From NCBI GenBank assembly GCA_905235375.1, contig CAJOLH010000010.1, positions 62,001 to 126,000 on the forward strand: a DNA stretch of 64,000 bases. The letters are read 5' to 3'. The first letter of the stretch is position 1, and every line of letters starts with the position of its first letter. Below are positions 1 through 8,433 of this stretch, one piece after another. The notes under the pieces were generated by a model. That model did no database searches, was not told the origin of the DNA, and saw nothing but the letters and a program-made list of their open reading frames with translations. The position numbers and the translations under genes were made by a program. This stretch comes from an uncultured Bacteroidales bacterium (GTDB lineage: Bacteria; Bacteroidota; Bacteroidia; Bacteroidales; UBA3663).

Positions 1-74
1 TCAGAAGGTATCGACGAGAGGATATCTTCGGCCCCAAGACCCAGTTCACCGTATGACAGCGTTCTTTCGATCAT
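1..74 (-). CDS. N-terminus of an unidentified protein, cut by the window edge
   Basis: An ATG at 74-72 on the minus strand opens a frame that runs off the left edge and encodes about 24 residues, starting MIERTLSYGELG and continuing LGAEDILSSIPS. It overlaps the last 29 bases of the upstream methyltransferase gene, as expected for translational coupling in one operon. The peptide looks like a normal protein start, but it is too short to name. In other bacteria URO-D-type methyltransferases often sit beside corrinoid proteins or B12-dependent methionine synthase activation-domain proteins, so such a partner is possible; this is inference only. A competing GTG start at 49 in another frame gives a less protein-like peptide. 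Confidence 0.4.
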   Translation of the reverse strand, partial: MIERTLSYGELGLGAEDILSSIPS

Positions 75-1071
75 TGAATTCGGAAAGCGCCTCAAAGAAG
101 GCATCGATGTTGGCCAGTGGCGTGTTAGGAGGTGTGTCGCATCCGCTCGACAAGACAAAGTTCGGGTAACCTGCACAACGTTCCAGCAATTCTGTGACAG
201 CACTCTTCATCCCTTCTGTAGTTCCCTGCTTGAAGACTGTGACAGGATCGAGGTTTCCCATGGCAAGTTTGTCAGCAGGAATATCGCGAAGGACTTCGGC
301 CATGTCGCATTTGTTGCCGAAATGATAGGCATCGGCTCCGGTGGCTACCATCGCGCGAGTGCAGTGACCTGTATTTCCGCAATTGTGGAGCACAACCATG
401 AACTTTTCGTCCTGAACAGCTTCTACAATCTGTTTGACATATTTCGAACTAAACTCCATGCAGCCATCGTTCGACAGTAAACCTGCAGCGGGTTCTGCCA
501 TCAGAACTCCATTGACACCTGTCGCTTTCAATGCCCGACAATATCGGAGGATAAAATCTGTGCATTTCTGTAGTAGTTCATGAGCCAATGTTGGTTCGCT
601 GTAGGAAAGAACCATGATCTCCGACATGTCATATAGTCTTCCTGCCAATGAGAATGGGCCGATGCAACCTGCAAAAATGGGTCGATCAGTAACTTCACGC
701 GAGGCAATGATATTGGCTTTCAGATATTCGCGTATTCTTCCACTTTCGAGCGACGGAACTTTCAGGCGGTGGATGTCGTCAGCGTTCTTGAGCAACCGAC
801 CGCTAACAGTGGCAATCTCGTTTTCAGGGAATCTGATAGGCGCACCAAAGGAGTCGGCTTCGACGGTGAGATCCATAGCGGTGCAGCTCGCTCCTGTGGG
901 ATAATGATTGGCGAGATAGCAGATCGCCTTGGCATGGATGGTGCCTTTGGTGATGGCCTCACGTACGGAATGCCCTGTGGCGTCTATGCCTGGGTGTGTC
1001 ATTACGGGTATTGCAATGACTTTGGGATTGGCGATTACATCATGTCGCCATTGGTACATGTTCATTGTCAT
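46..1071 (-). CDS. Uroporphyrinogen decarboxylase-family (MtaA/CmuA-like) methyltransferase
   Basis: This 341-residue protein belongs to the URO-D superfamily, in the branch that includes MtaA/MtbA/CmuA methylcobamide:thiol methyltransferases rather than HemE. The zinc-type signature H-x-C...C is visible: H229 and C231 in VLHNCGN and C311 in SSGCDTPP. HemE enzymes lack this pattern. The expected role is methyl transfer between a corrinoid protein and a thiol acceptor; the true substrate cannot be read from sequence. The ATG at 1071 directly abuts the fkp stop codon with no gap, so the two are probably co-transcribed from the fkp promoter, and a further gene starts inside its 3' end. In-frame ATGs at 1065 and 1059 are alternative starts. 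Confidence 0.85.
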   Translation of the reverse strand: MTMNMYQWRHDVIANPKVIAIPVMTHPGIDATGHSVREAITKGTIHAKAICYLANHYPTGASCTAMDLTVEADSFGAPIRFPENEIATVSGRLLKNADDIHRLKVPSLESGRIREYLKANIIASREVTDRPIFAGCIGPFSLAGRLYDMSEIMVLSYSEPTLAHELLQKCTDFILRYCRALKATGVNGVLMAEPAAGLLSNDGCMEFSSKYVKQIVEAVQDEKFMVVLHNCGNTGHCTRAMVATGADAYHFGNKCDMAEVLRDIPADKLAMGNLDPVTVFKQGTTEGMKSAVTELLERCAGYPNFVLSSGCDTPPNTPLANIDAFFEALSEFNDRKNAVIR

Positions 1072-3846
1072 TTAGCTCTTACTGATTTCGAGGCCTTTCT
1101 GCGAGAGTGTCATTTCGACAAATCGAGCCTTGTTGTTGGGAGGAGAAGCCAGGAGTGTCTTGCGGATACGAGCGGCTGCCTCGTTATCCTTGGCAATCAT
1201 ATAGAGGTATCCGCCACCACCTGCACCTGGCAGTTTGTAACCGAGGCATAGGTCGTCGATCAGACGAGTGATGGCTTGGACGGCAGGCGGATTGGTGCCG
1301 CTGTCGATGCGTTGGTTCTGATTCCAAGTCTTGAGAATCAGTCTTCCCATGGATTCGAAGTCACCACGCTGGATGACATCGTAGAGGTCGAGGGCATGCT
1401 GCTTCATTTCGGCAAGGATGTCGAGGCGTTCGGTTTCGTTGAGGAACATGCCCCGGACGATTTCGGCAAGGATGCCTTTGGCAGTGCGGGTGATGCCGGT
1501 GTAGTAGAGTAGATGACACTTCGAATAATCCGGTGCCGTGAAGAGCGTGTCAGGTAGCCAACGAACCAGGGGCTGCTGTTGCCATCCGGGTTGTGTCTGC
1601 AGGAGTTTGACACCATGCAGTACGCCGCCGTACTGATCCTGCCAGCCTCCACCAGTGGTGAGTAGTTGCTCAAGGACAAGCGTTCGATTGGAAATCTCAT
1701 ACTTGTCCCATCCTAAACCACAAAAGTCGTTCACAGCGCCGAGCACGGTGGCAGCAAGCATTGAACTCGTGCCCAATCCTGAGCCCGCAGGAATGGCTGA
1801 GAGGGTCGTCATTTCGATTCCGCTGCCGAAAGCGTCCAGTTGCTCCTTCAACGAATTGAACTGTTGGGCGCTGAATCTGGGAGAGAAGCCCGCCAGAACC
1901 AGTGCTGCCTTTGGAATGGAGAAGGGCGAACCCACTTTGTTGAACTGCTGCAGGTCATCGTAGGTCACAACCACTTCACTGGCACCGAGGTCGATGCTTC
2001 GAAGGATGATTCGCTTTTCCTTGCAAGGTTTAATATAGACCTGCAGGGGCGGTTGCCCGTTGAGCTCGATAGCGATGTTGACTACATTGCCGCCTTGCAT
2101 CATGGAGTAGGGAGGAGTGTCGGTCCACCCACCTGCCAGGTCAATGCGCACGGGACTGCGGCTCCAAACAATCTGGTCGGCATAAACACTGAGCGTGGGG
2201 CTCTGCTGCTGCATCAGGGTCTCCGTCAGGCCTTCGCGCATCAGATGGAAAGCGCGTTCCTCGTATTCCGCGCCATCCTTGCCTGCAAGTTGTGCACGGA
2301 ACATGGCATCGCTGATCTTGGTCATCCGCGAAGCGGTGTCGGGCAATGGGGCAGGAGCGGGAATGCCATGAAGCTTGAATTGTTCGGCGGCATCCTTCAG
2401 ATTGAGTTGATAGAAGATTGACTTCTCCCAGTTGCTTGCCAGTTGAGGCCAGTTGTTTTTGCGGAAAGCTTCACGTTGGTCTGTGAGGCGGCGCAGATTA
2501 GCATAGGCGGAAATCTCTTCAGCGGTCAGTTTGCGGCTTTCGTCCCAAATAGATTTTCCTTGCGAATTTTCGCCATAAATCATCCAAACCAACAAATCTT
2601 CCATCTTCTTGACATCGCTGACAATCGCGTAGATTCGCGCTTCCTGTTGTGGATTGCTGGTGTCCTGACAGCCCAAGCGCTCTAAAAGCCATGCAGGATG
2701 AGGGTCGGAGAAACCGTATGGGCGCACGGCATATTCGTTATCATCGATGGGGACAATGTCGATGCAGATTCCCTTGGCAACCGTGAGCGCCCAATCGTTG
2801 ACAGGCACACCCGTGATGATGTTGCTGCCTTGCAGTTGCCAGTGGGGGCCGATGTAAGAGTTCTCGATCCATGTGTCGGCATTCTGCTCGGTAAGTTTGA
2901 CATGACATTCGGCATTTTGGATAAAGATGCTGGGATGAGGCTTCAGACCCTTGCGCAGAATTTCATGCTGGTTAATGACGGAGTTCTGTACAGCAAGTGT
3001 CGATGAAATCATTTCGGGCGACGTGCCATAATGATGGAATTCTCCACCTGGTAAGGGCAGGATCATCACCTTGAGTTCATTCAGTTCCTTGTCAGAGATC
3101 TTCGGATTGGCTCCGAGTGCCATGCCAAACTCGGAATACATATCGTAGAACCTCACATCTTCAGCCTTGAGTGTAGCACCGGAGGGCATTGCTTTCAACG
3201 AACGTTTCATCAGCAGGTTCAATGCTTTGTCGGAGAAAAGCCAGATGCCGATATCCATGAGGAAGAAACTATCGCGCATCAGTTGTCCCAACGTTTCGAC
3301 CGAAGGTTTTTGAAGCATGTATTCAAGAACGTCGGGTGTGGCTCGCTTGGAAACGAAAACGCCATGATTGCGTGCCAACGATGAGTTCGCCCATAGACCG
3401 TAGCACACGACATCTGCTTCAGGAATTGGCTGCAGCGGCCTCGTGGCACGGATATAAACATCTCCGCTCACAACCATCGTGGTTAATGACTGTGGCGCAC
3501 GTTCCATGATATCCTCGAAGAGGGGCAACTGCAAATCAAGCAGAGTCTGTGAAAGTCGTTGACCCCGCTTCCACCTGAATACGGGAATGGGCGTGAGGAC
3601 CTTGCCAGAGGGCGCGTAGGCTGGCAGACGTCGAGATTGCCCGCCAGCATGAAGCAGGATAGCACGCTCACTGGGACGCAGCCAATGCGCATCGCGCGCC
3701 TTGCTGATCGCCCATGCGGTGCCACCTCCGCTTCCGAGCTTTGCGCCAATGGGGTCGTTGGTGCAGAACCACTCGTCACGACTCTTGCCTGTGATGTCGT
3801 GGAAGCAATCCACCAGATTAGGAGGAAGGGATAACAACTTTTTCAT
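1072..3846 (-). CDS. fkp: Bifunctional L-fucokinase / GDP-L-fucose pyrophosphorylase (Fkp)
   Basis: Fkp salvages exogenous L-fucose: a C-terminal GHMP kinase makes fucose-1-phosphate and an N-terminal domain converts it to GDP-fucose, used to fucosylate capsule and surface glycoproteins in Bacteroidales. The 924 residues are close to the roughly 950 of Bacteroides Fkp. The N-terminal half carries the nucleotidyltransferase signatures GSGGGTA (38-44), HAGGQSRRLP (66-75) and GKVLTP (81-86). The kinase half begins near residue 560 and has the ATP-binding motif AIPAGSGLGTSS and the late glycine motif GAGGGGYLY. The ATG at 3846 is the first start in the frame and follows a good Bacteroidota promoter by about 55 bases. 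It heads an operon with the methyltransferase. Confidence 0.96.
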   Translation of the reverse strand: MKKLLSLPPNLVDCFHDITGKSRDEWFCTNDPIGAKLGSGGGTAWAISKARDAHWLRPSERAILLHAGGQSRRLPAYAPSGKVLTPIPVFRWKRGQRLSQTLLDLQLPLFEDIMERAPQSLTTMVVSGDVYIRATRPLQPIPEADVVCYGLWANSSLARNHGVFVSKRATPDVLEYMLQKPSVETLGQLMRDSFFLMDIGIWLFSDKALNLLMKRSLKAMPSGATLKAEDVRFYDMYSEFGMALGANPKISDKELNELKVMILPLPGGEFHHYGTSPEMISSTLAVQNSVINQHEILRKGLKPHPSIFIQNAECHVKLTEQNADTWIENSYIGPHWQLQGSNIITGVPVNDWALTVAKGICIDIVPIDDNEYAVRPYGFSDPHPAWLLERLGCQDTSNPQQEARIYAIVSDVKKMEDLLVWMIYGENSQGKSIWDESRKLTAEEISAYANLRRLTDQREAFRKNNWPQLASNWEKSIFYQLNLKDAAEQFKLHGIPAPAPLPDTASRMTKISDAMFRAQLAGKDGAEYEERAFHLMREGLTETLMQQQSPTLSVYADQIVWSRSPVRIDLAGGWTDTPPYSMMQGGNVVNIAIELNGQPPLQVYIKPCKEKRIILRSIDLGASEVVVTYDDLQQFNKVGSPFSIPKAALVLAGFSPRFSAQQFNSLKEQLDAFGSGIEMTTLSAIPAGSGLGTSSMLAATVLGAVNDFCGLGWDKYEISNRTLVLEQLLTTGGGWQDQYGGVLHGVKLLQTQPGWQQQPLVRWLPDTLFTAPDYSKCHLLYYTGITRTAKGILAEIVRGMFLNETERLDILAEMKQHALDLYDVIQRGDFESMGRLILKTWNQNQRIDSGTNPPAVQAITRLIDDLCLGYKLPGAGGGGYLYMIAKDNEAAARIRKTLLASPPNNKARFVEMTLSQKGLEISKS

Positions 3847-3902
3847 GTGGTCTTGAGGTTAAAGGTGATGAAGTCATAAGGCTTAATCTTACAAAAATCG
3901 CA

Positions 3903-3933
3903 CAAAGATACCATAAAATCATGAAATAACAAA
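3903..3933 (-). promoter_or_regulatory. Promoter of fkp
   Basis: On the minus strand TATCTTTG (3910-3903) matches the Bacteroidota -7 element TAnnTTTG. TTTG (3933-3930) lies 19 bp upstream as the -33 element. Confidence 0.75.
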
Positions 3934-3971
3934 GCATTTGTCGTAATATTTGCAAAAAAACTTTCGATTTC

Positions 3972-4003
3972 TTGGAAAACTCGATTTTTTATTCTATTTT
4001 TGC
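3972..4003 (+). promoter_or_regulatory. Promoter of the C1 peptidase gene
   Basis: TTG at 3972-3974 and TATTTTTGC at 3995-4003 are separated by 20 bp and fit the Bacteroidota -33/-7 pattern. The start codon follows at 4025. Confidence 0.75.
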
Positions 4004-4024
4004 AGCCATAATACTTGATTTAAG

Positions 4025-5483
4025 ATGAAAAATACTATGTTCAAATGTGCGGCTATTGTAGCTTCGCTTTCAGTCCTTTCCTTAGAAACCTATTCGCAGA
4101 CAGCCATTACCCCGGAGGTCTTGCAAATGTTGCAGCAAACCGTGCAGCCACAGGATAAGGTTGTGCGCAATGCCTTGGCGGGGACCAGTATCTCAGTGCT
4201 TGCCACCGATGCCTCGACGCTCAGTGCTGTCGATGATCACTTTACCTATCGCGTGCCCAACAAGGGCATCACCGATCAGGCATCGTCGGGTCGATGCTGG
4301 CTCTTTACGACGATGAACGTGTTGCGCAGCAAGGCCATCAACAACCATAATCTGAAGGGGTTGGAGTTGTCATGCAATTACTTGTTCTTCTACGACCAGC
4401 TGGAGAAGTCGAATCTCTTCTTGCAAGGCATCATCGACACCCGCCAGAAGGCTGATGATGACCGAATGGTCGATTGGCTCTTCCAGAATCCGCTTTCTGA
4501 TGGAGGCACATTCTGTGGAGGAGCAGATCTCGTACAGAAATACGGCGTTGTGCCTTATGATGTAATGCCCGACAACTACCAGTCAAACAATACCCGTGAC
4601 ATCGATATGTTGCTGAAATGGAAGCTGCGTGAGATGGGGCTTTCGTGCTATGGCCAATCCCTCTGAAAAAGGCCGGAAGGCAGCATCTGCCACGCAGTTG
4701 GAAAAGCGCAAGGTGGAGATGCTGGGAACAATCTATCACGTTCTCACTCTGGCGTATGGCGTGCCACCCACTACTTTCATTTGGACAGAACGCAAGGCAA
4801 ACGACAATGTTGTTGGCAGCGAGTCCTATACCCCGCAATCTTTCTATGCCAAGTATTGGGACGATGACGCATTGTACGATAATTATATCATGGTGATGAA
4901 TGATCCGTTGCGCGAATACTACAAGACTTATCAAATCGACTACGATCGTCACACCTACGACGGACACGACTGGGTGTATCTGAACCTGCCTGCCGACGAG
5001 ATAAAGCCGATGGCGGTAGCTTCGCTAAAAGATTCGACTGCAATGTACTTCTCTTGTGATGTGGCTAAGTACCTCAATCGCAAGAATGGTACGCTCGACC
5101 TTAATAATTTTGACTATGAATCACTCTTGGGCATGGACTTCAAGATGGATAAGCGACAGCGAGTCTATACTCATGCTTCGGGTTCAAGTCACGCCATGAC
5201 AATGGTGGCTGTGGATATTGATACTCTCCAGAGTCCTTTGAACATCATTTCACCCGACATGGATCCTGCGAAGCTTCACATCAAGAAGTGGATGGTGGAG
5301 AATAGTTGGGGCGCATCCAGTGGCCATAAGGGGCACCTGATCATGACTGACGAGTGGTTCGACAACTATATGTTCCGTCTTGTCATCCGCAAGGAATATG
5401 TGGCGAAGAAGTATATCGACATGCTTGATCAGAAACCTACTTTGCTGCCAGCTTGGGATCCCATGTTCCTGGGAGAGGAATAA
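4025..5483 (+). pseudogene. C1-family cysteine peptidase (bleomycin hydrolase/PepC type), frameshifted
   Basis: Two overlapping frames encode the halves of one papain-fold aminopeptidase of the bleomycin hydrolase family. The first (4025-4666) has a signal peptide ending near SLETYSQ and the catalytic site QASSGRCWLF, with Q85 as oxyanion residue and C91 as nucleophile. The second (readable to 5483) has the catalytic histidine in SGSSHAMT and asparagine in VENSWG. The break lies at the GGGG run 4636-4639: removing one G joins them as LREMGFRAMANPSEKG, giving about 485 residues, normal for the family. All catalytic residues and the C-terminus are intact, so a recent mutation or a sequencing error in a homopolymer is more likely than an old pseudogene. 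The signal peptide suggests action on peptides in the periplasm. Confidence 0.85.
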
Positions 5484-5542
5484 GCTGGATCATATACGTC
5501 ACATGAGGTAATAGAGCCAACCGGCCGAAATATTTTTATACT

Positions 5543-6142
5543 ATGAGAGCATATCTTTTATGTGCGATTGTTGCAATGGGTGTGATGCTGGCATCCTGCG
5601 ACGGCCTCAAGTCCGATTCGGAAGTGAAGGTGGATACCTGGTATTCGCCTCAAGGAACAGTACAACTGGATTATCTGCTTGGACATGATGTGGGTTGCAG
5701 AGCAGTAACTATATGGCTCGACAGCATCAAGTCGGCGTATCGAGAGGAGGATCCACAGACATTGTGCAGGGCCTATTTGATATATCAGAATCGTGATTAC
5801 TTTACCTATTATTTAAATGTGCAGAATCTTCCTACGGAGTATTATGAAGGAGATATCAGCTATCGGTTGTTGACATTTGTCAGAAAAGATGGCCACATAC
5901 TCAATGTTACAGAGCTGTCCGACGACATGGATATGCTTAGCCAAAAGATTTTGGCTCGCACCCGACTCGAAAACGCGTGGGCAATCGAGACATTGGGAGG
6001 CGAAGATGCCTTTGTGTCAGTAATCCCAAATTTCTCAGCTGGTCTCACCTCCCGAGGTCTTACTTTCTGTTATCCTGTGATTGAAGGGACGTGGCTGTCG
6101 TTGTGCAATATTCCGTCTGCCGAAGTGAAAATGAGGAAGTGA
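5543..6142 (+). CDS. Hypothetical lipoprotein
   Basis: The 199-residue product has a lipoprotein signal peptide with lipobox LASC and the lipidated cysteine at residue 19, followed by acidic residues. The mature part is rich in Tyr, Asp and hydrophobic residues in alternating stretches, suggesting a beta-rich fold. I do not recognise the family. It lies 59 bp after the C1 peptidase with no promoter visible between them, so the two may share a transcript. It may be attached to the inner or outer membrane. Confidence 0.75.
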   Translation: MRAYLLCAIVAMGVMLASCDGLKSDSEVKVDTWYSPQGTVQLDYLLGHDVGCRAVTIWLDSIKSAYREEDPQTLCRAYLIYQNRDYFTYYLNVQNLPTEYYEGDISYRLLTFVRKDGHILNVTELSDDMDMLSQKILARTRLENAWAIETLGGEDAFVSVIPNFSAGLTSRGLTFCYPVIEGTWLSLCNIPSAEVKMRK

Positions 6143-6218
6143 AAAATAGCGACTATAGATAGCATTTCATCGGTATTTTTATAAAAATAATTGACAAAAT
6201 AGGTTAAAACGAAGATTG

Positions 6219-6253
6219 TTGAACACATAACTCTTTTTTTTTCGTATCTTTGC
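6219..6253 (+). promoter_or_regulatory. Promoter immediately before an outer-membrane protein gene
   Basis: TATCTTTGC at 6245-6253 is a perfect -7 element, and TTG at 6219-6221 lies 23 bp upstream. The ATG at 6261 is only 8 bases after the element, so the predicted transcript would start within a few bases of the start codon. Confidence 0.75.
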
Positions 6254-6260
6254 CACGATT

Positions 6261-7022
6261 ATGACTACTATAGTGCGATTTTGTCGCTTTTCGACGATGC
6301 TGTTATTGCTGGCTGCTGTATCCGTTTGTCGGGCACAGAAGTCTGATCGTACTTATTTGGGTCCGGGCAATTGGTTTGTCGGAATAGATGTCGGCACAGG
6401 ACTTTCTTTGGCCGAGAATGTTGAATACGACAATTTCTACAAGACACATCTTCCGAGCGGTAGCATTCAGATTGGTCGAACACTCACTCCAAAGTGGAGT
6501 TTGCGTCTTTCGGCTGGCGTATCTTCACAACTTGGCCATCCGCCGGCAGCTGCAAGAAGATACCTTCGCGATATGTTCACCCCTTATCAGTTCGTGCTCG
6601 GTGTGGGGACATTCGATGTAATGTTGAATCTGTCTAATTGCTTTCGCAAATACGATTCACGCAATTGGTACGATTGTTATCTTGTCGTAGGTGGTGGCGA
6701 ACTTTATCGCTTCTATGTCGATGACAAGGTTGATGACTGGTATGAGGACATATACGTAGTCGATCGTTCGAAGGAATGGTATTGGACTGCAAAAATTGGT
6801 CATGAGTCGGCTTGGCATATCAAGAGGGCGTGTGATTTGACGTTCGAATTGGACTTTCATGTAACGGACAATGCCTACAATGGAGTGGATGGCGGCTCTC
6901 AGAGCATTGATTTCTTCGTGACGGCAAAGCTGGGTATAGTTTACTATATTCCGAATGGGCAACATCGTCAGCGTTTCGCAAATCCGAGGAAATACCATCG
7001 TTACTGGACAGAGCTGAACTGA
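6261..7022 (+). CDS. Outer-membrane beta-barrel protein (barrel only)
   Basis: This 253-residue protein has a signal peptide ending VSVCRAQ and then alternating beta-strand sequence with aromatic girdle residues, as in small outer-membrane barrels. Its segment GNWFVGIDVGTGLSLAEN aligns with SNWFFGASIGGSYSMSEN in the product at 8434, and both continue with an IGR/VGR strand and a PQ/PK...LRL strand, so the two are paralogues. Unlike the next two genes it ends after the barrel and lacks an OmpA-like domain. The ATG at 6261 gives the best signal peptide but leaves almost no leader; an internal ATG at 6297 is an alternative that would leave a weaker n-region. Confidence 0.75.
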   Translation: MTTIVRFCRFSTMLLLLAAVSVCRAQKSDRTYLGPGNWFVGIDVGTGLSLAENVEYDNFYKTHLPSGSIQIGRTLTPKWSLRLSAGVSSQLGHPPAAARRYLRDMFTPYQFVLGVGTFDVMLNLSNCFRKYDSRNWYDCYLVVGGGELYRFYVDDKVDDWYEDIYVVDRSKEWYWTAKIGHESAWHIKRACDLTFELDFHVTDNAYNGVDGGSQSIDFFVTAKLGIVYYIPNGQHRQRFANPRKYHRYWTELN

Positions 7023-7038
7023 TTTGTTCTTTTTCTTC

Positions 7039-7126
7039 TATAAATATTTTGTATAAATCTATCTTTTATAAATAGTTTGTAAGAATCTTGCTTTGAATAA
7101 CAATATTAGGGTATAATTCTAATATT
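7039..7126. repeat. Direct and inverted repeats between two barrel genes
   Basis: TATAAATATTTTGTA (7039-7053) and TATAAATAGTTTGTA (7067-7081) form a direct repeat of 15 bp with one mismatch, 28 bp apart. They are followed by a perfect 8-bp inverted repeat, AATATTAG (7102-7109) and CTAATATT (7119-7126). They lie between the stop at 7022 and the ATG at 7147 and could be operator or attenuator sites for the downstream gene. Confidence 0.5.
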
Positions 7127-7146
7127 ATACTGCAACTTTAAAAATA

Positions 7147-8433
7147 ATGAAAATGAAATCCATTATCATTCACACAGGTGTCATCGTCTTTTTGATTGCG
7201 ACGAATGGTTTCAATGCCGTTGCACAAGAGAGTGAGACGAGTATCTGGGGAAATCGCGGCGGCCAATATGCTGACGATGAGAGGATGAAATCGGAAGAGG
7301 AAACTCTTCTCGAATCTTTGATTACCGAAGATGATGCAGAGCAAATTTCCAAGTTGTTCCGAACTGAGGAATACGAATTTCCGATGGATATCCGTGACAA
7401 CTGGCATCTTGGTCTTCATGTGGGTGCTATGCACTCATGGGGAAGTTATGACGATGAGGTGGGGTGGCTGAAACGAACCAATTTCGCCGCTGCTCTAACT
7501 TTCGGCAAGTATCTTACTCCTGTCAATGATGTGCGTTTTCAGCTGTTCTATGGACGTGGAACGGGTGTGCGAGGTGCAGACGATAAATACGATGCTACCT
7601 TCTATCCCTATGACATAGCCCACGAGAATGCGTTGGCAGATTTTCACACTTACCGCTGGCATACAGCTGGTATTTCTGCCCAGTGGTTGCCCAATTTCAC
7701 CAATCTTTTTATGGGATATAATCCCGAACGCCGATTCTCTATCAGTGGATTGGTGGGTATCGGCTTGGAACACACTTGGTCCTACAACGAGAAGGAGCTT
7801 TCGATCGTGAGTGTTTGGGCTGAGAAGGCCAAGTCGGCAGCTCCTCGCAACCTCGTTGACTTGGAGTTCGGTTTGGTGGCAGACTATAAGCTCAGCAATC
7901 GGTTGTTCCTTAGCTTGGATGTTATCGACAGGTTCCTTGACGACACCTTCGATGGCCTTATTTCCAACCAGAAGTGGGATGGGCATCTCGACATCCTGCT
8001 GGGTCTGACCTATTTCATCCCACGTAAACCACGCGATAAAGAGCCTTATGGTGAATTCTTCCTGCATCGACCAATCGTTGAACCTGTCTCCGGACAGATT
8101 ACAAACTATGTTGATGTGGATAAGGACGTGATCTATACCCTCATTTCTTTCGACGAGGGCACTGTCGAAGTGCCGCGTCTGCAGCAGAACAATGTCTATC
8201 AGACAGCTCAAGCTTACAAGTCCACTCCTAAGAGTAATATTTTCATCACCAATAGCAACAAACTGGATGATGCGACGTTCCATAAGCGTGCATGGGCTAT
8301 CAGTAAGCTGCTGCATCAGCGCTGGCAGATACCTTACGAGAACATCTGGGTGGATGCTGACGAAGATCATATCCAGAAGCTGCAGATGCCTAACGTGAAG
8401 ACGTATATTATCTTTATTATTAACGAAGAATAA
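7147..8433 (+). CDS. Outer-membrane barrel protein with degenerate OmpA-like C-terminus
   Basis: The 428-residue product has a signal peptide (cleavage near NAVAQ), an acidic Glu/Asp-rich linker to about residue 75, then a barrel starting DNWHLGLHVGAMHSWG. The last 110 or so residues follow the OmpA-domain layout (SFDEGTVEVPRLQQNNV, then IFITNSNK, then KTYIIFI). They lack the conserved Asp and Arg that bind diaminopimelate in true OmpA domains. It is therefore probably not a peptidoglycan anchor. The stop codon is immediately followed by the start of the next paralogue, indicating one transcript. ATG codons at 7147 and 7153 are both possible starts. Confidence 0.72.
   Translation: MKMKSIIIHTGVIVFLIATNGFNAVAQESETSIWGNRGGQYADDERMKSEEETLLESLITEDDAEQISKLFRTEEYEFPMDIRDNWHLGLHVGAMHSWGSYDDEVGWLKRTNFAAALTFGKYLTPVNDVRFQLFYGRGTGVRGADDKYDATFYPYDIAHENALADFHTYRWHTAGISAQWLPNFTNLFMGYNPERRFSISGLVGIGLEHTWSYNEKELSIVSVWAEKAKSAAPRNLVDLEFGLVADYKLSNRLFLSLDVIDRFLDDTFDGLISNQKWDGHLDILLGLTYFIPRKPRDKEPYGEFFLHRPIVEPVSGQITNYVDVDKDVIYTLISFDEGTVEVPRLQQNNVYQTAQAYKSTPKSNIFITNSNKLDDATFHKRAWAISKLLHQRWQIPYENIWVDADEDHIQKLQMPNVKTYIIFIINEE

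Noticed and set aside
4629-4666. Programmed frameshifting in the C1 peptidase
   Set aside because: The G-run has no recognised frameshift signal or downstream structure that I can see, and no known family member uses one.
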